This document shows positions 1-7,713 of a stretch of 64,000 nucleotides of DNA, in pieces; the stretch's first letter is position 1; every line of letters begins with the position of its first letter. Under the pieces are notes generated by a model. The model was not told the origin of the DNA. It saw nothing but the letters and a program-made list of their open reading frames with translations, and ran no database searches. A program made the translations under genes and the position numbers. The DNA comes from Chitinophaga sp. GbtcB8 (lineage in GTDB: Bacteria; Bacteroidota; Bacteroidia; Chitinophagales; Chitinophagaceae), in NCBI RefSeq assembly GCF_019091455.1, contig NZ_JAGXJN010000030.1, forward strand, positions 48,230-112,229. The letters run 5' to 3'.

Positions 1-574
1 ATATGGCTATGGCAATACCCAGCAGCGTAGCAAAAACAGTGAGCATCCAGAACGGTGCGTGCCAGCCAAAATGGTTAGCCAGCACCAGGCCTACCGGTAT
101 GCCCAGCACCTGGCTTACGGCAAACGACATTTGCACAAAACCCATTACACGGCCCCGCACCTCCATTTTAAACAGGTCGGTAATAATGGCAAAACTTACA
201 GAGCTGATAACACCGCCGAATAAACCAGTTACCACACGGGCTACAAGCAGGAAGGTGTAAGTAGGCGCTATACCGCATAAGAATGTGCCGATGATAAAAC
301 CGACATAAAAGAACAACAGCAATTTTTTACGGTCAAACTTATCTGCAAATCCGGCTGCCAGCAGGCCGGAGGCTCCGGCGCTGAAAGCGTAGGCAGATAC
401 TACCAGCCCAAACTGGGAGGTATTGATGTGTAATTTATCCAACAGAATAACCCCTAGCGGGGAAAGTACCATGAAATCCAGCACCACCGTGAATTGCAGC
501 AAGGCAAGCACCGTGATAATAAATACCTGGTAAGAGGAAAAAGTGGCTTTGGCGGAAGGAGTGGTTGTTGTCAT
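1..574 (-). CDS. MFS transporter, N-terminal part (gene runs off the left edge)
   Basis: About 191 residues are visible, starting at the ATG complementary to 572-574, with no stop before the window edge. The translation has about six hydrophobic segments. The loop after the second segment (GFADKFDRKK) fits MFS motif A, so this is an inner-membrane major facilitator, probably a proton-driven drug or metabolite exporter of the 12-segment type. It lies 20 bases downstream of an 81-residue gene and behind a TetR regulator. Together with the TetR-type palindromes this suggests a ligand-induced efflux operon. The substrate cannot be told from the sequence. Confidence 0.85.
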   Translation of the reverse strand, partial: MTTTTPSAKATFSSYQVFIITVLALLQFTVVLDFMVLSPLGVILLDKLHINTSQFGLVVSAYAFSAGASGLLAAGFADKFDRKKLLLFFYVGFIIGTFLCGIAPTYTFLLVARVVTGLFGGVISSVSFAIITDLFKMEVRGRVMGFVQMSFAVSQVLGIPVGLVLANHFGWHAPFWMLTVFATLLGIAIAI

Positions 575-594
575 AAAACAGCTTTAATAAATAG

Positions 595-840
595 TTAATC
601 CGGTAATTCTTCACAATGGTATCCTGCCTGCTGTACCAGGTCAATGATCTGCTGCGCCTGCAGGTGCAGGGATTCTATACGCAGCACTTTATCAACATCG
701 CCCCGGTCTACATTCCAGTTCAGGATGGCGGATGTACGGTTCAGCAACGGTGCTATCAGCAGCAGGTCTTTCTTAAAGCGGATATTGGTTTTAAATACCC
801 ATACCTGCACGCGCTTTTCGCTTTTGATGATGGTTAGCAT
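595..840 (-). CDS. small conserved-type protein, 81 aa, unknown function
   Basis: ATG at 838-840, stop at 595. The product has no signal peptide or membrane segment. It begins with a beta-strand-like stretch (VWVFKTNI) followed by alternating helical and strand-like segments, compatible with a small ferredoxin-like alpha/beta fold. This is an impression from the pattern, not a family match. It sits between the TetR gene and the MFS gene in the same orientation, with a TetR-type palindrome 16 bases upstream of its start. It is therefore probably co-expressed with the transporter. I do not recognise the family with certainty. Confidence 0.65.
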   Translation of the reverse strand: MLTIIKSEKRVQVWVFKTNIRFKKDLLLIAPLLNRTSAILNWNVDRGDVDKVLRIESLHLQAQQIIDLVQQAGYHCEELPD

Positions 841-855
841 ACTTGATAATTTAAA

Positions 856-865
856 TGAGCGCTCA
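856..865. promoter_or_regulatory. TetR-type operator palindrome upstream of the 81-aa gene/MFS operon
   Basis: TGAGCGCTCA is a perfect 10-base palindrome between the TetR gene and the 81-aa gene. It shares the TGAGCG half-site with the palindrome at 1501-1514 upstream of tetR itself. The flanks also match (AAATGAGCG on one side, CTCACTT on the other). Confidence 0.65.
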
Positions 866-893
866 CTTAGTTAAGGTGAGCAAAAAAAGCGCC

Positions 894-1484
894 TTATGGC
901 TTTAAGGCTTTTAATACCAGTTGTAAGGTTTGCATCATGATCTCATCCGTCATGGCAAACTTTTGATTGACGTAGCTTTCGCCCTGCGTATGGAATTTTA
1001 TCAGCTGGTATAATGGCGCATAGGCCACGGCCCAGAATATCTCGAAAGGCAGCTCTTTCAGCTCCTTTCTTTGAATGGCATTAGTTACAAAATGACCCAT
1101 TACTTTACCAAAGTTCACCTTCATGCTATTCTGTATCTCTTCATAATAATGCGAGTAACGGATCTGCTCTATAAAGGCCACAGATACCGGGTTCTGAATA
1201 AAGTAATGAGCCCGGTTCATCCATTGCTTTTTCAGCCCTTCTGCAAAAGAGGCCTCCGGATCAAAATCCGCCAGGCTATGGGCCATCATCTCATGCGCCA
1301 CGCTGCAGCCCAGCTGCATGATCAGGTCGTCCCGGTCTTTATAATAAATATAAATAGTGGCGGGCGACACGCCGGCTGCTTTTGCCAGCTTGTTCACGCC
1401 AAAGCCATCCAGTCCCTTTTTAACGATCATTTCTATTGCCTTTTCCCGGATGGCCTTTTCTTTATTTTCATCTCTTGTCCGCAT
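894..1484 (-). CDS. TetR/AcrR family transcriptional regulator
   Basis: 196 residues from the ATG at 1482-1484; an upstream in-frame TTG at 1493 is a less likely start. The N-terminal helix-turn-helix lies at about residues 10-56, with the typical TetR pattern of AxxxFxxxGxxx followed by VSPATIYIYYKDRDDL in the recognition region. The C-terminal two thirds is helical and would be the ligand and dimerisation domain. Palindromes sharing TGAGCG half-sites lie just upstream of this gene and between it and the next gene. It probably represses both itself and the downstream 81-aa/MFS unit until an inducer binds. Confidence 0.9.
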   Translation of the reverse strand: MRTRDENKEKAIREKAIEMIVKKGLDGFGVNKLAKAAGVSPATIYIYYKDRDDLIMQLGCSVAHEMMAHSLADFDPEASFAEGLKKQWMNRAHYFIQNPVSVAFIEQIRYSHYYEEIQNSMKVNFGKVMGHFVTNAIQRKELKELPFEIFWAVAYAPLYQLIKFHTQGESYVNQKFAMTDEIMMQTLQLVLKALKP

Positions 1485-1500
1485 TGGGCACAAAGATAAG

Positions 1501-1514
1501 TGAGCGAACGCTCA
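1501..1514. promoter_or_regulatory. TetR-type operator palindrome upstream of tetR
   Basis: TGAGCGAACGCTCA, a perfect 14-base palindrome, ends 17 bases before the regulator's ATG. Here the half-sites are separated by AA, whereas in the copy at 856-865 they overlap. Confidence 0.7.
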
Positions 1515-1602
1515 TTTAAAAATTAAATCGGTAAAAGCGGGGGAAAATACCGGTGAACAGCCGGGGACCAATCCGAAGACTATAAGGATCAATCTCTTAA
1601 TA

Positions 1603-1666
1603 AAAACCGGCTCCGCCTGAAGCTACGGCCAATATTTCGGCAGTAACTTCAGGCGAAGCCTGGTTT
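1603..1666 (-). terminator. rho-independent-type terminator of the COG4315 lipoprotein gene
   Basis: On the minus strand a long stem is followed by TTTTTATT. The arms are about 1604-1626 and 1643-1666 and pair with few mismatches around a loop of about 16 bases. It starts 33 bases after the stop of the gene at 1699. Confidence 0.75.
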
Positions 1667-1698
1667 GTCCTTGTTTCCCTATAAATCCTAGTTGAAGA

Positions 1699-2550
1699 CT
1701 ATTGTTGCGCTACCAGGGTAGCCAGGTTCAGGATAGGCCATACACCGGGTTGGGGTACGCTTACTCCTTTGGTATTTCCTTTGGTCATGGCATCCGGACC
1801 AAAGTAGTATACCGGCCAGCCTTTGTATGACAGCTGCACACGGTTAAATACATGCACGGTATCAAAATCTGTTTTGGCAAGGCTGGAAGGTATGCCCTTA
1901 ATTATGCTTACTTCGTAAACAGGCCAGGTAGGATTGTTAGAGAAATCCGCTTTGGTGTAATTGTTCTTTTTGAATTTATCAGGCGTAAAAGCGTACAGTG
2001 TTCTGCCATAATCATCTGTCAGGAACTGTGTTACAGCCTTACCCGGAACATAGGTACCGGTGTATTCCACCCCATCATTACCTACCAGCTGTTTGTTGGC
2101 TAACATTACGGTATAGTCAGGTTTGGCTACATACCATACTTTGTTAAAATTCTCTCCTTTTGTATCACCTGCAGCAGCGTCGCTGGCATAGTAGTACAAA
2201 GGCCAGCCTTTATAGGTGGTTTGTTTGGCGCCGTCTCCGCGGGTGATAGTTGCAAAATCTGCTGCGTGCAGGCTGGTATCGCCCAGGGTAGGATTAGCGC
2301 TGTAAAACACCGGCCATACTGCTAAGCAGCCACCCGTACAGGCAGAGGTGCCCGGCGTTGCATCCATAGAAAAGAAGTACAGCGTTTTTCCTGATTTATC
2401 TGTTATTACTTTACCAAGGGTAGCGTTATTGGTGATCTGTATATCCGCTTTGGGGGTATTGTCCGGTGGATTGTTATCATCTTTACTACATGCAACTATT
2501 GCACTCATAGCAGCAGCTAATACAAAAAAGGTTGTTGTCTTGAATCTCAT
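1699..2550 (-). CDS. surface lipoprotein with COG4315/PF03640-type repeats
   Basis: 283 residues. The signal peptide ends in a lipobox with Cys at about residue 21, followed by SKDD. This fits the Bacteroidota lipoprotein export signal, so the protein is probably exposed on the outer-membrane surface. The mature part has four repeats typical of the secreted-repeat family: GKTLYFFSMD...CLAVWPVF, KGWPLYYYASD...VWYV, GRTLYAFTPD...WPVYE and KGWPVYYFGPD...GVWPI. The molecular role of this family is not established. The gene stands alone, with its own terminator downstream, after the terminator of the long operon. Confidence 0.85.
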   Translation of the reverse strand: MRFKTTTFFVLAAAMSAIVACSKDDNNPPDNTPKADIQITNNATLGKVITDKSGKTLYFFSMDATPGTSACTGGCLAVWPVFYSANPTLGDTSLHAADFATITRGDGAKQTTYKGWPLYYYASDAAAGDTKGENFNKVWYVAKPDYTVMLANKQLVGNDGVEYTGTYVPGKAVTQFLTDDYGRTLYAFTPDKFKKNNYTKADFSNNPTWPVYEVSIIKGIPSSLAKTDFDTVHVFNRVQLSYKGWPVYYFGPDAMTKGNTKGVSVPQPGVWPILNLATLVAQQ

Positions 2551-2757
2551 AAAATGTTTAATTGTGTAATGGATAATCGGTAAACGAATTAAAGTTTGAA
2601 GTGCACTCAGGATATTAATACGGCAACTTGCAGATAAGGTTGCTTAGACGATAAAATTTTTTGATGGGTGCCTGGAAATGGGCCTTATTACTGCATCCAT
2701 ACATAAACCACGCGCGCGTTATATATAGTGCGGAATAGATGCAGGGGTTACTATCTG

Positions 2758-2890
2758 ATAAAATAGTAAGGAATTAAATAGTAAGGAAACCGAACTAATT
2801 AGCAGTTAGCTGTTGGAATGTGCGGAGAGTATAGTGCAAAAAAAACGGCCGGTACACCCGGCCGCTTATCAGCAAATTAAATAGTAAGGA
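2758..2890. repeat. three direct copies of AAATAGTAAGGA
   Basis: Copies are at 2761-2772, 2776-2787 and 2879-2890; the last two extend to TTAAATAGTAAGGA. They flank the BASS terminator. Their role is unknown. Confidence 0.7.
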
Positions 2891-2937
2891 CATTAAAGCA
2901 AAACACCAATCAGCTAACGGCTAAAAGCTAATAGCTA
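2798..2937. repeat. word-iterated inverted repeat (AGCTAA family)
   Basis: The left arm at 2798-2816 (TTAGCAGTTAGCTG) is complementary, with mismatches, to the right arm at 2907-2937, where the word AGCTAA or GCTAAA is repeated about four times. The right arm runs into the TAG stop codon of the BASS gene. The GC-rich terminator lies inside. Confidence 0.6.
2838..2864 (-). terminator. terminator of the SusCD/ammonia-lyase operon
   Basis: CGGCCGG-tacac-CCGGCCG is a perfect hairpin. On the minus strand it is followed by eight T (A run at 2838-2845). It lies about 70 bases after the stop of the last operon gene. Confidence 0.85.
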
Positions 2938-4062
2938 GAACGCAGCTGCCTGCTCCGCCACGGGCGTGGTCGCTTCCTCATCTTCCGGCGGGCGGCGGTG
3001 CCACCAGGAAGCCAGCAGGGAGCCGGTAATATTCATCACCGGGCCAAAGATGGCCGGCGCCAGGCCAACGGTTGCAATACGGCCCATTTCTTTTGCAATG
3101 GCCGATGCCAGGCCGCCGTTCTGCATACCTACCTCTATGGCAATGGTACGGCAGTCCTGCTCTTTCATACGTATTAAACGGCAAAACCAGTAACCCAGCG
3201 TATAACCGGAAAGGTTATGCACCAAACCTGCTATTACCAACAAAGGGCCTACTGTTAACAAACTCTCACGGCCATGCGCTGTAATGATCACAATAATAAA
3301 TGCAATAGCTGCCATGGAAAGCTTGGGCATCAGCTTATCCAGCCAGCCTATTTTTCCACTCAGGAAATGATTAAAGATCAAACCGCCGGCTACAGGGATC
3401 AATACCATTTTGGCAATATCCCACATCATTTTCTGTACGCTTATTTCAATATAATTACCAGCCAGCCATTGCATGAGCAAAGGCGTTATAAACGGCGCCA
3501 GCAGCGTAGATACAGCGGTAAGCGTAACAGATAATGCCAGGTTGGCCTTAGCCAGGTAAGAGATCACGTTAGAGGCCATACCGCAGGGTGCAGAACCAAT
3601 CAGGATAACACCGGCGGCTATTTCCGGCGGAAAGTGCAGCGTGGTGGCCAGCAGTAAACCTACCAGCGGCATAATGGTAAAATGGCAGGTAATACCTACA
3701 AACACACCGGCCGGCATTTTTACCACACCATAAAAATCGCGCAGGCTCATAGAAGTACCCATACCAAACATAATGATCTGTATAAGTGGTGTTATAAGTT
3801 TGGAAAGATCGTATCCCTGCGGATTAATAAAAGGCTGCGGGTAATAAAGCGCTGCTGTAACAGCAGCAAAGATCATCAGCGTGTATACGTAACCTTTAGT
3901 ATCCGCCTGCCGGTTGCATAATAAGCCCAGCACCATCCAGAAGGCTATCATAAACGGCCCTGCTTCATCCATCTCCCCCATGGTAAATAACACCACATTG
4001 GTAACCAGCAGCAGGAAAGCAGTGATGCCAAGGAACAGGCCGGGTTTGTTTGTGAATAACAT
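2935..4062 (-). CDS. BASS-family (bile acid:sodium symporter-like) transporter
   Basis: 375 residues with about ten hydrophobic segments. Family signatures are GSAPCGMASNV at about 156-166 and EVGMQNGGLA near residue 312, which form the crossed helices and sodium sites in this fold. Known members import bile acids, pyruvate, pantothenate and other organic anions with sodium. It is the last gene of the operon (20 bases after the RraA-like gene) and the only inner-membrane transporter in it. The natural inference is that it imports the 2-oxo acid or other anion produced by the exported enzymes encoded upstream. The C-terminal tail is acidic and hydrophilic. Confidence 0.85.
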   Translation of the reverse strand: MLFTNKPGLFLGITAFLLLVTNVVLFTMGEMDEAGPFMIAFWMVLGLLCNRQADTKGYVYTLMIFAAVTAALYYPQPFINPQGYDLSKLITPLIQIIMFGMGTSMSLRDFYGVVKMPAGVFVGITCHFTIMPLVGLLLATTLHFPPEIAAGVILIGSAPCGMASNVISYLAKANLALSVTLTAVSTLLAPFITPLLMQWLAGNYIEISVQKMMWDIAKMVLIPVAGGLIFNHFLSGKIGWLDKLMPKLSMAAIAFIIVIITAHGRESLLTVGPLLVIAGLVHNLSGYTLGYWFCRLIRMKEQDCRTIAIEVGMQNGGLASAIAKEMGRIATVGLAPAIFGPVMNITGSLLASWWHRRPPEDEEATTPVAEQAAAF

Positions 4063-4081
4063 TTTGTATCAGTTTAAAAGC

Positions 4082-5017
4082 TTACCAGGTTCTTCCCTGC
4101 AAATATTGATCAAGCGTGGTGCGGTTCAGCTGTATAGGACCCGGGTGCTGCTGCAGCCATAACAGGAATTCTTCTTTTATTTTATCCGTCCACTGGTTAT
4201 CAATTTCACCGGGGGTATACTTGCCGGACTTTAACATGGCATGGCCAAATTCATCTTTCATGCCAATAAAAATGGCGGTGTTGATCACCTTTTCCGCCAT
4301 ATGGGCGGGTATGAATAAAATACCCTCACGCTGCGCCAGCACCAGGTCGCCGGGCAAAACAACGGCCTTGCCTATACGAATAGGTGTGTTCAATCCCATC
4401 AGCACCTCGTTCTTCAAATAGGAAGGATCCCAGTCGCGCACAAAAGCATTAAAGCCTGGAATGTCCGCCAGGCCTTCAATATCGCGGGCAGCTCCATCAA
4501 ACACTACTCCGTTGCCGGTGCGGGCAAAAATGGCATTGCCCAGGTTATCCCCTATCAAAGTACCTTCTGCGATCTTGCCAAAACCATCGGCCACATACAC
4601 ATCGCCTTTGGTAAGCTGCTGAATGGGCCAGGAATTGGTATTGCCTTTAAACCCTTTGTTATGGCCCCTGTCCAGGATGCTCTTTTCCACATCCGGGCGG
4701 GAGGGCATAAACTGGGCGGTTACCGCCCTGCCTATAATGGGCGTATCCGGGTGCAGTATTTTCCAGCTGCCTTCAAACTGGCAGTGGTAACCGTCATTAT
4801 CCAGTATGGTCCATGCTTCTTCAATACCAATATGCCTGGCTTTCTCCACCAGGCTATCGGGTATTTTCGGCCGCCCATCGGGAAAACGTTCACCCTTCCA
4901 GGCGGCCGTGAGAAAGATGAGCTCTTCTTTGGATATGGTTTGTGCGTGTATAGCAGCCGGCAAATAAACCAGCAATGCCAGTAATAATGTTAACGGGTAT
5001 ACTATTTTATATTTCAT
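4082..5017 (-). CDS. exported RraA-like (HMG/CHA aldolase family) protein
   Basis: 311 residues. Residues 1-25 form a Sec signal peptide ending AIHAQ. The RraA/HMG-aldolase fold follows, with the signature GDNLGNAIFART at about 156-167 and DGAARDIEGL at about 174-183; R178 and D179 match the substrate- and metal-binding Arg-Asp of class II pyruvate aldolases in this family. Family members cleave 4-hydroxy-4-methyl-2-oxoglutarate-type compounds or, as RraA, bind RNase E. An export signal rules out the latter role. An N-terminal segment of about 60 residues precedes the conserved core. Gene spacing is about 20 bases on both sides. It probably cleaves, or acts on, a 2-oxo acid made by the PLP enzyme. 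Confidence 0.8.
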   Translation of the reverse strand: MKYKIVYPLTLLLALLVYLPAAIHAQTISKEELIFLTAAWKGERFPDGRPKIPDSLVEKARHIGIEEAWTILDNDGYHCQFEGSWKILHPDTPIIGRAVTAQFMPSRPDVEKSILDRGHNKGFKGNTNSWPIQQLTKGDVYVADGFGKIAEGTLIGDNLGNAIFARTGNGVVFDGAARDIEGLADIPGFNAFVRDWDPSYLKNEVLMGLNTPIRIGKAVVLPGDLVLAQREGILFIPAHMAEKVINTAIFIGMKDEFGHAMLKSGKYTPGEIDNQWTDKIKEEFLLWLQQHPGPIQLNRTTLDQYLQGRTW

Positions 5018-5038
5018 CCTTTATCGGTTTCAGTGGAA

Positions 5039-6340
5039 TTAATTTTCAGCGCCGCTGGCATGCTCATCTACTGCTACGGTAGTGGTGTTTGCCTGGTAAG
5101 GCACACTGGCCAGTCCATTCAGGTCATACACAATCCTGCCGGCCCGCATGGTCAGCTCACATTCCAGCTTCTGGTTCCCGTCCATACGGGAGCCGCTGGC
5201 ATCAATAAAACCAAACTTACCTTTCATCACCTGCAGAATGGCAATATCTGCCACCGCTCCTTTGGAGAGGTTGCCCAATTCCTCATGCTGAATAGTCTTA
5301 GCCGGCTCCCAGGTAGATGCTTTGATAACGCTGCTTACATCCATACCCATGTTCAGGAACTTGGACATCACGTTCAGCATATCCTTCATACCGGCATTCA
5401 TGCTGGTGGCATGAATATCTGTGCTGATGGTGGAGGGATAAAAACCTGCTTTCAGGGCCGGTATGGCCTGTGAAAAGGAAAAGCTGGAACCGCCGTGGCC
5501 CACATCAAAAACAATCCCTTTTTTACGGGCGGCAAGGGCAAAAGGCTGCAGCTGCCCCTGGTCATTTACAATAGCCATACGGCTTCTTAATTTGGCATAG
5601 GCATGTGTAAAAATATCGCCGGGCCGCAGGTGTGTCATAAACAAAGAGTCCAGCGACAACGCGGGGCGCTGTTCGCCAAAATCTATCATCACCGGTACCC
5701 CGGCCATTTTACCGGCTTCCACGGCCCGGTCTACCGGCGTCCATTCTGCACCTACATAGTGCGCTACTTTAATGCCTACCACATACTGTTTATTGTGAAG
5801 GATAGTTAACGCCGTCATCTTGGCGTCCATATCGGCCGTATTCTGCTCATACACGCCGCCGCGCATACCTTCTCCCACAATGTTCAGGAAAGCAAGCACC
5901 CGCGTTTGCGAGTGCTGTATGGTTTGTGTTCTGAATTTTTCAAAGCTGCGCCAGCCGGAGCTGCCTGCATCCACCACAGTGGTAACGCCGCAGCGGAAAG
6001 TAAAACCATCCGGCGCCAGGGCCGTATAACCGTTACAGAGATAATGGTTCTCCTCTGTGCCTGCAAAGTTGTGGGAGTGTATGTCTATTAATCCGGGCGT
6101 TACATACATCCCTTCCGCATGGATCACCTTCCTGGCCTGCGCTGTATCAATATCAGCGGCTAGGGCTGCAATGGTATCCGCCGTGATGGCAACATCCATA
6201 ATACGGTCAATATTATTCTTTGGATCGATGACGTGGCCCCCTTTTATCAGCAGGCTGTATTTTTGTGCATGGGTTACCTGCGCCCGGCATAATACCAGGC
6301 ATATGATCAGCAGGCTTCCGTTCCTGATCATCCGTTTCAT
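5039..6340 (-). CDS. exported amidohydrolase/deacetylase-family metallohydrolase
   Basis: 433 residues with a Sec signal peptide (residues 1-26, ending VTHAQ). The amidohydrolase barrel shows the HxH motif (GLIDIHSH, H88/H90), a candidate carboxylated Lys in VVGIKVAHY (K191), a His in FTHAYAK (H246) and the last metal ligand in STDIHA (D308). Where most relatives have a metal-binding His (VMIHIG-like), this protein reads VMIDFGEQ, with Asp at 220. It resembles the COG3964 group (Atu3266/EF_0837), whose genes lie beside SelA/DgaE-like PLP enzymes in other bacteria. It probably removes an acyl group from an amino-acid-like substrate before ammonia elimination. The substrate is unknown. Confidence 0.85.
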   Translation of the reverse strand: MKRMIRNGSLLIICLVLCRAQVTHAQKYSLLIKGGHVIDPKNNIDRIMDVAITADTIAALAADIDTAQARKVIHAEGMYVTPGLIDIHSHNFAGTEENHYLCNGYTALAPDGFTFRCGVTTVVDAGSSGWRSFEKFRTQTIQHSQTRVLAFLNIVGEGMRGGVYEQNTADMDAKMTALTILHNKQYVVGIKVAHYVGAEWTPVDRAVEAGKMAGVPVMIDFGEQRPALSLDSLFMTHLRPGDIFTHAYAKLRSRMAIVNDQGQLQPFALAARKKGIVFDVGHGGSSFSFSQAIPALKAGFYPSTISTDIHATSMNAGMKDMLNVMSKFLNMGMDVSSVIKASTWEPAKTIQHEELGNLSKGAVADIAILQVMKGKFGFIDASGSRMDGNQKLECELTMRAGRIVYDLNGLASVPYQANTTTVAVDEHASGAEN

Positions 6341-6359
6341 AAGCGTATGTTTTATGAAA

Positions 6360-7589
6360 TTAAGCTCCCTGTGACAGTACTTCCTTCAGCCTTGCTGCTA
6401 CTATCTTTTCCTGTCCGGGTACCAGCATCCAGGTGGTAATGCTGATAGCGTATTTATTTCCCGGCTGGCCGTCTGCTACTTCTATAGATGGATTGCCTTT
6501 GCGCAGCCTATCTCGCAGGTCTGCGGCGGTTACCGGTATCTTTTTCTCATCCCAGGATACGTGTAAGGTAGGAATGTGATTGGCCACTGCCGGTACTTTC
6601 ACCTCTGTTACCACACCGGGTACGGATTTGGCGGCATTGCCCACCAGCGCTATCTGCTCCTCCCACATCTTCCATTCTTTGGCGTGGTCTTTTGCCAGGT
6701 AGTATTCCAGCGCTACCATCATACCCAGGATCTCTTCTTTATTGATCTTCATACCACGGCCCACGGTATTACCACGGGGCGCCATACTTAAGCGGGCGGG
6801 TTTAATATATTTTTCAGCGCCTAATAACAAACCGGCGCTTTGCGGGCCGCGAATGCCTTTACCACCTGAAAAACAAACCATGTCATACCCCATTTTGGTA
6901 AACCGCCACAGGTTCTCAACCGGTGGTACATCGGCCGCACAATCTATCATAGCCGGCAGGTTATGCGCTTTGGCTATTTGTATAAATTCCTCTACCTGTA
7001 CCTTACCGTCAAAGTTGTTAGCATTTACAAAAAAGAGCATCGCGGTCTGGTCATTGATGGCCTTTTCCAGCTCTTCCCGGGTATCTACCTGCAACACTTT
7101 TACGCCGGTATTTTTTAATGCATGGGCGTAGGGAATATCGTGCGCTTTCAGCATGATCACTTCTGTTTTCATGCCGGTGCCTTCCAGGTGCGGAATAGCT
7201 GCTGCTTTTTTTTCATCCGGGCCGGTTAATACGCCGGTTAAACCCAGGGTGATGGCGGAAAAGGCGCCGGAGGTAACCACGGCATATTCACTGTGCACCA
7301 GGGATGCAATGCGTTTGCCCACCTTGTCCTGCAGGTCATCCAGCATCACAAAGTCTTTGGAGGCATATTGTATGGCGGCCAGCACTTCCGGCAGCATCAA
7401 AGAGCCGGTCATGGCGGTATAAGTGCCGGCAGCATTTATAAAGGTGCGTACCCCCAGCTCTTTGAAATAATCTTTAGCGGGTGCGGTGCTGGTCACGTCC
7501 AGGAAGGGTAATGCTTTGGCGGTACCTGCCAGTCCACCCAATAGGGGGACGGCAGAAAGATTTCGTATTAATTTTCTGCGCGTAATCAT
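6360..7589 (-). CDS. Tat-exported SelA/DgaE-like PLP enzyme (probable ammonia lyase)
   Basis: 409 residues. The N-terminus TRRKLIRN followed by a hydrophobic stretch and AKA at about 24-26 fits a twin-arginine signal, as expected for a protein folded around a cofactor before export. The rest is a fold-type I PLP enzyme of the SelA/D-glucosaminate-6-phosphate ammonia lyase group (COG1921). IDCAAD at 215-220 supplies the Asp for the pyridine nitrogen, and CFSGGKGIRGPQ supplies the Schiff-base Lys (K244). Relatives remove ammonia from 2-amino-3-hydroxy acids to give 2-oxo acids through an enamine. The neighbouring RidA and amidohydrolase genes fit that chemistry. The exact substrate cannot be read from the sequence. 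Confidence 0.85.
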   Translation of the reverse strand: MITRRKLIRNLSAVPLLGGLAGTAKALPFLDVTSTAPAKDYFKELGVRTFINAAGTYTAMTGSLMLPEVLAAIQYASKDFVMLDDLQDKVGKRIASLVHSEYAVVTSGAFSAITLGLTGVLTGPDEKKAAAIPHLEGTGMKTEVIMLKAHDIPYAHALKNTGVKVLQVDTREELEKAINDQTAMLFFVNANNFDGKVQVEEFIQIAKAHNLPAMIDCAADVPPVENLWRFTKMGYDMVCFSGGKGIRGPQSAGLLLGAEKYIKPARLSMAPRGNTVGRGMKINKEEILGMMVALEYYLAKDHAKEWKMWEEQIALVGNAAKSVPGVVTEVKVPAVANHIPTLHVSWDEKKIPVTAADLRDRLRKGNPSIEVADGQPGNKYAISITTWMLVPGQEKIVAARLKEVLSQGA

Positions 7590-7626
7590 AAAAGGATTTT
7601 GAAAAAAGGAAAAAAGAGAAGTATAT

Positions 7627-7710
7627 AGAAGCAGGAGGCAGGATGCATTCCGTATGAATTCCAGGCACTCAAAATGCGGGCATCTTACTTTTTACATCCT
7701 GCTTCCTTCT
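7627..7710. repeat. intra-operon inverted repeat between ridA and the PLP gene
   Basis: The left arm 7627-7646 (AGAAGCAGG...CAGGATG) pairs with the right arm 7694-7710 (CATCCTGCTTCCTTCT). It fills the 124-base gap between two genes of the same operon, so it may modulate expression or mRNA processing rather than end transcription. Confidence 0.55.
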
Positions 7711-7713
7711 TCG

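Larger units (their letters stand above)
2551..2934. other. intergenic region, 384 bases
   Basis: No coding sequence is visible. It holds the presumed promoter of the lipoprotein gene, three copies of an AAATAGTAAGGA word, the terminator of the BASS gene and a word-iterated inverted repeat, listed separately. Confidence 0.6.
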
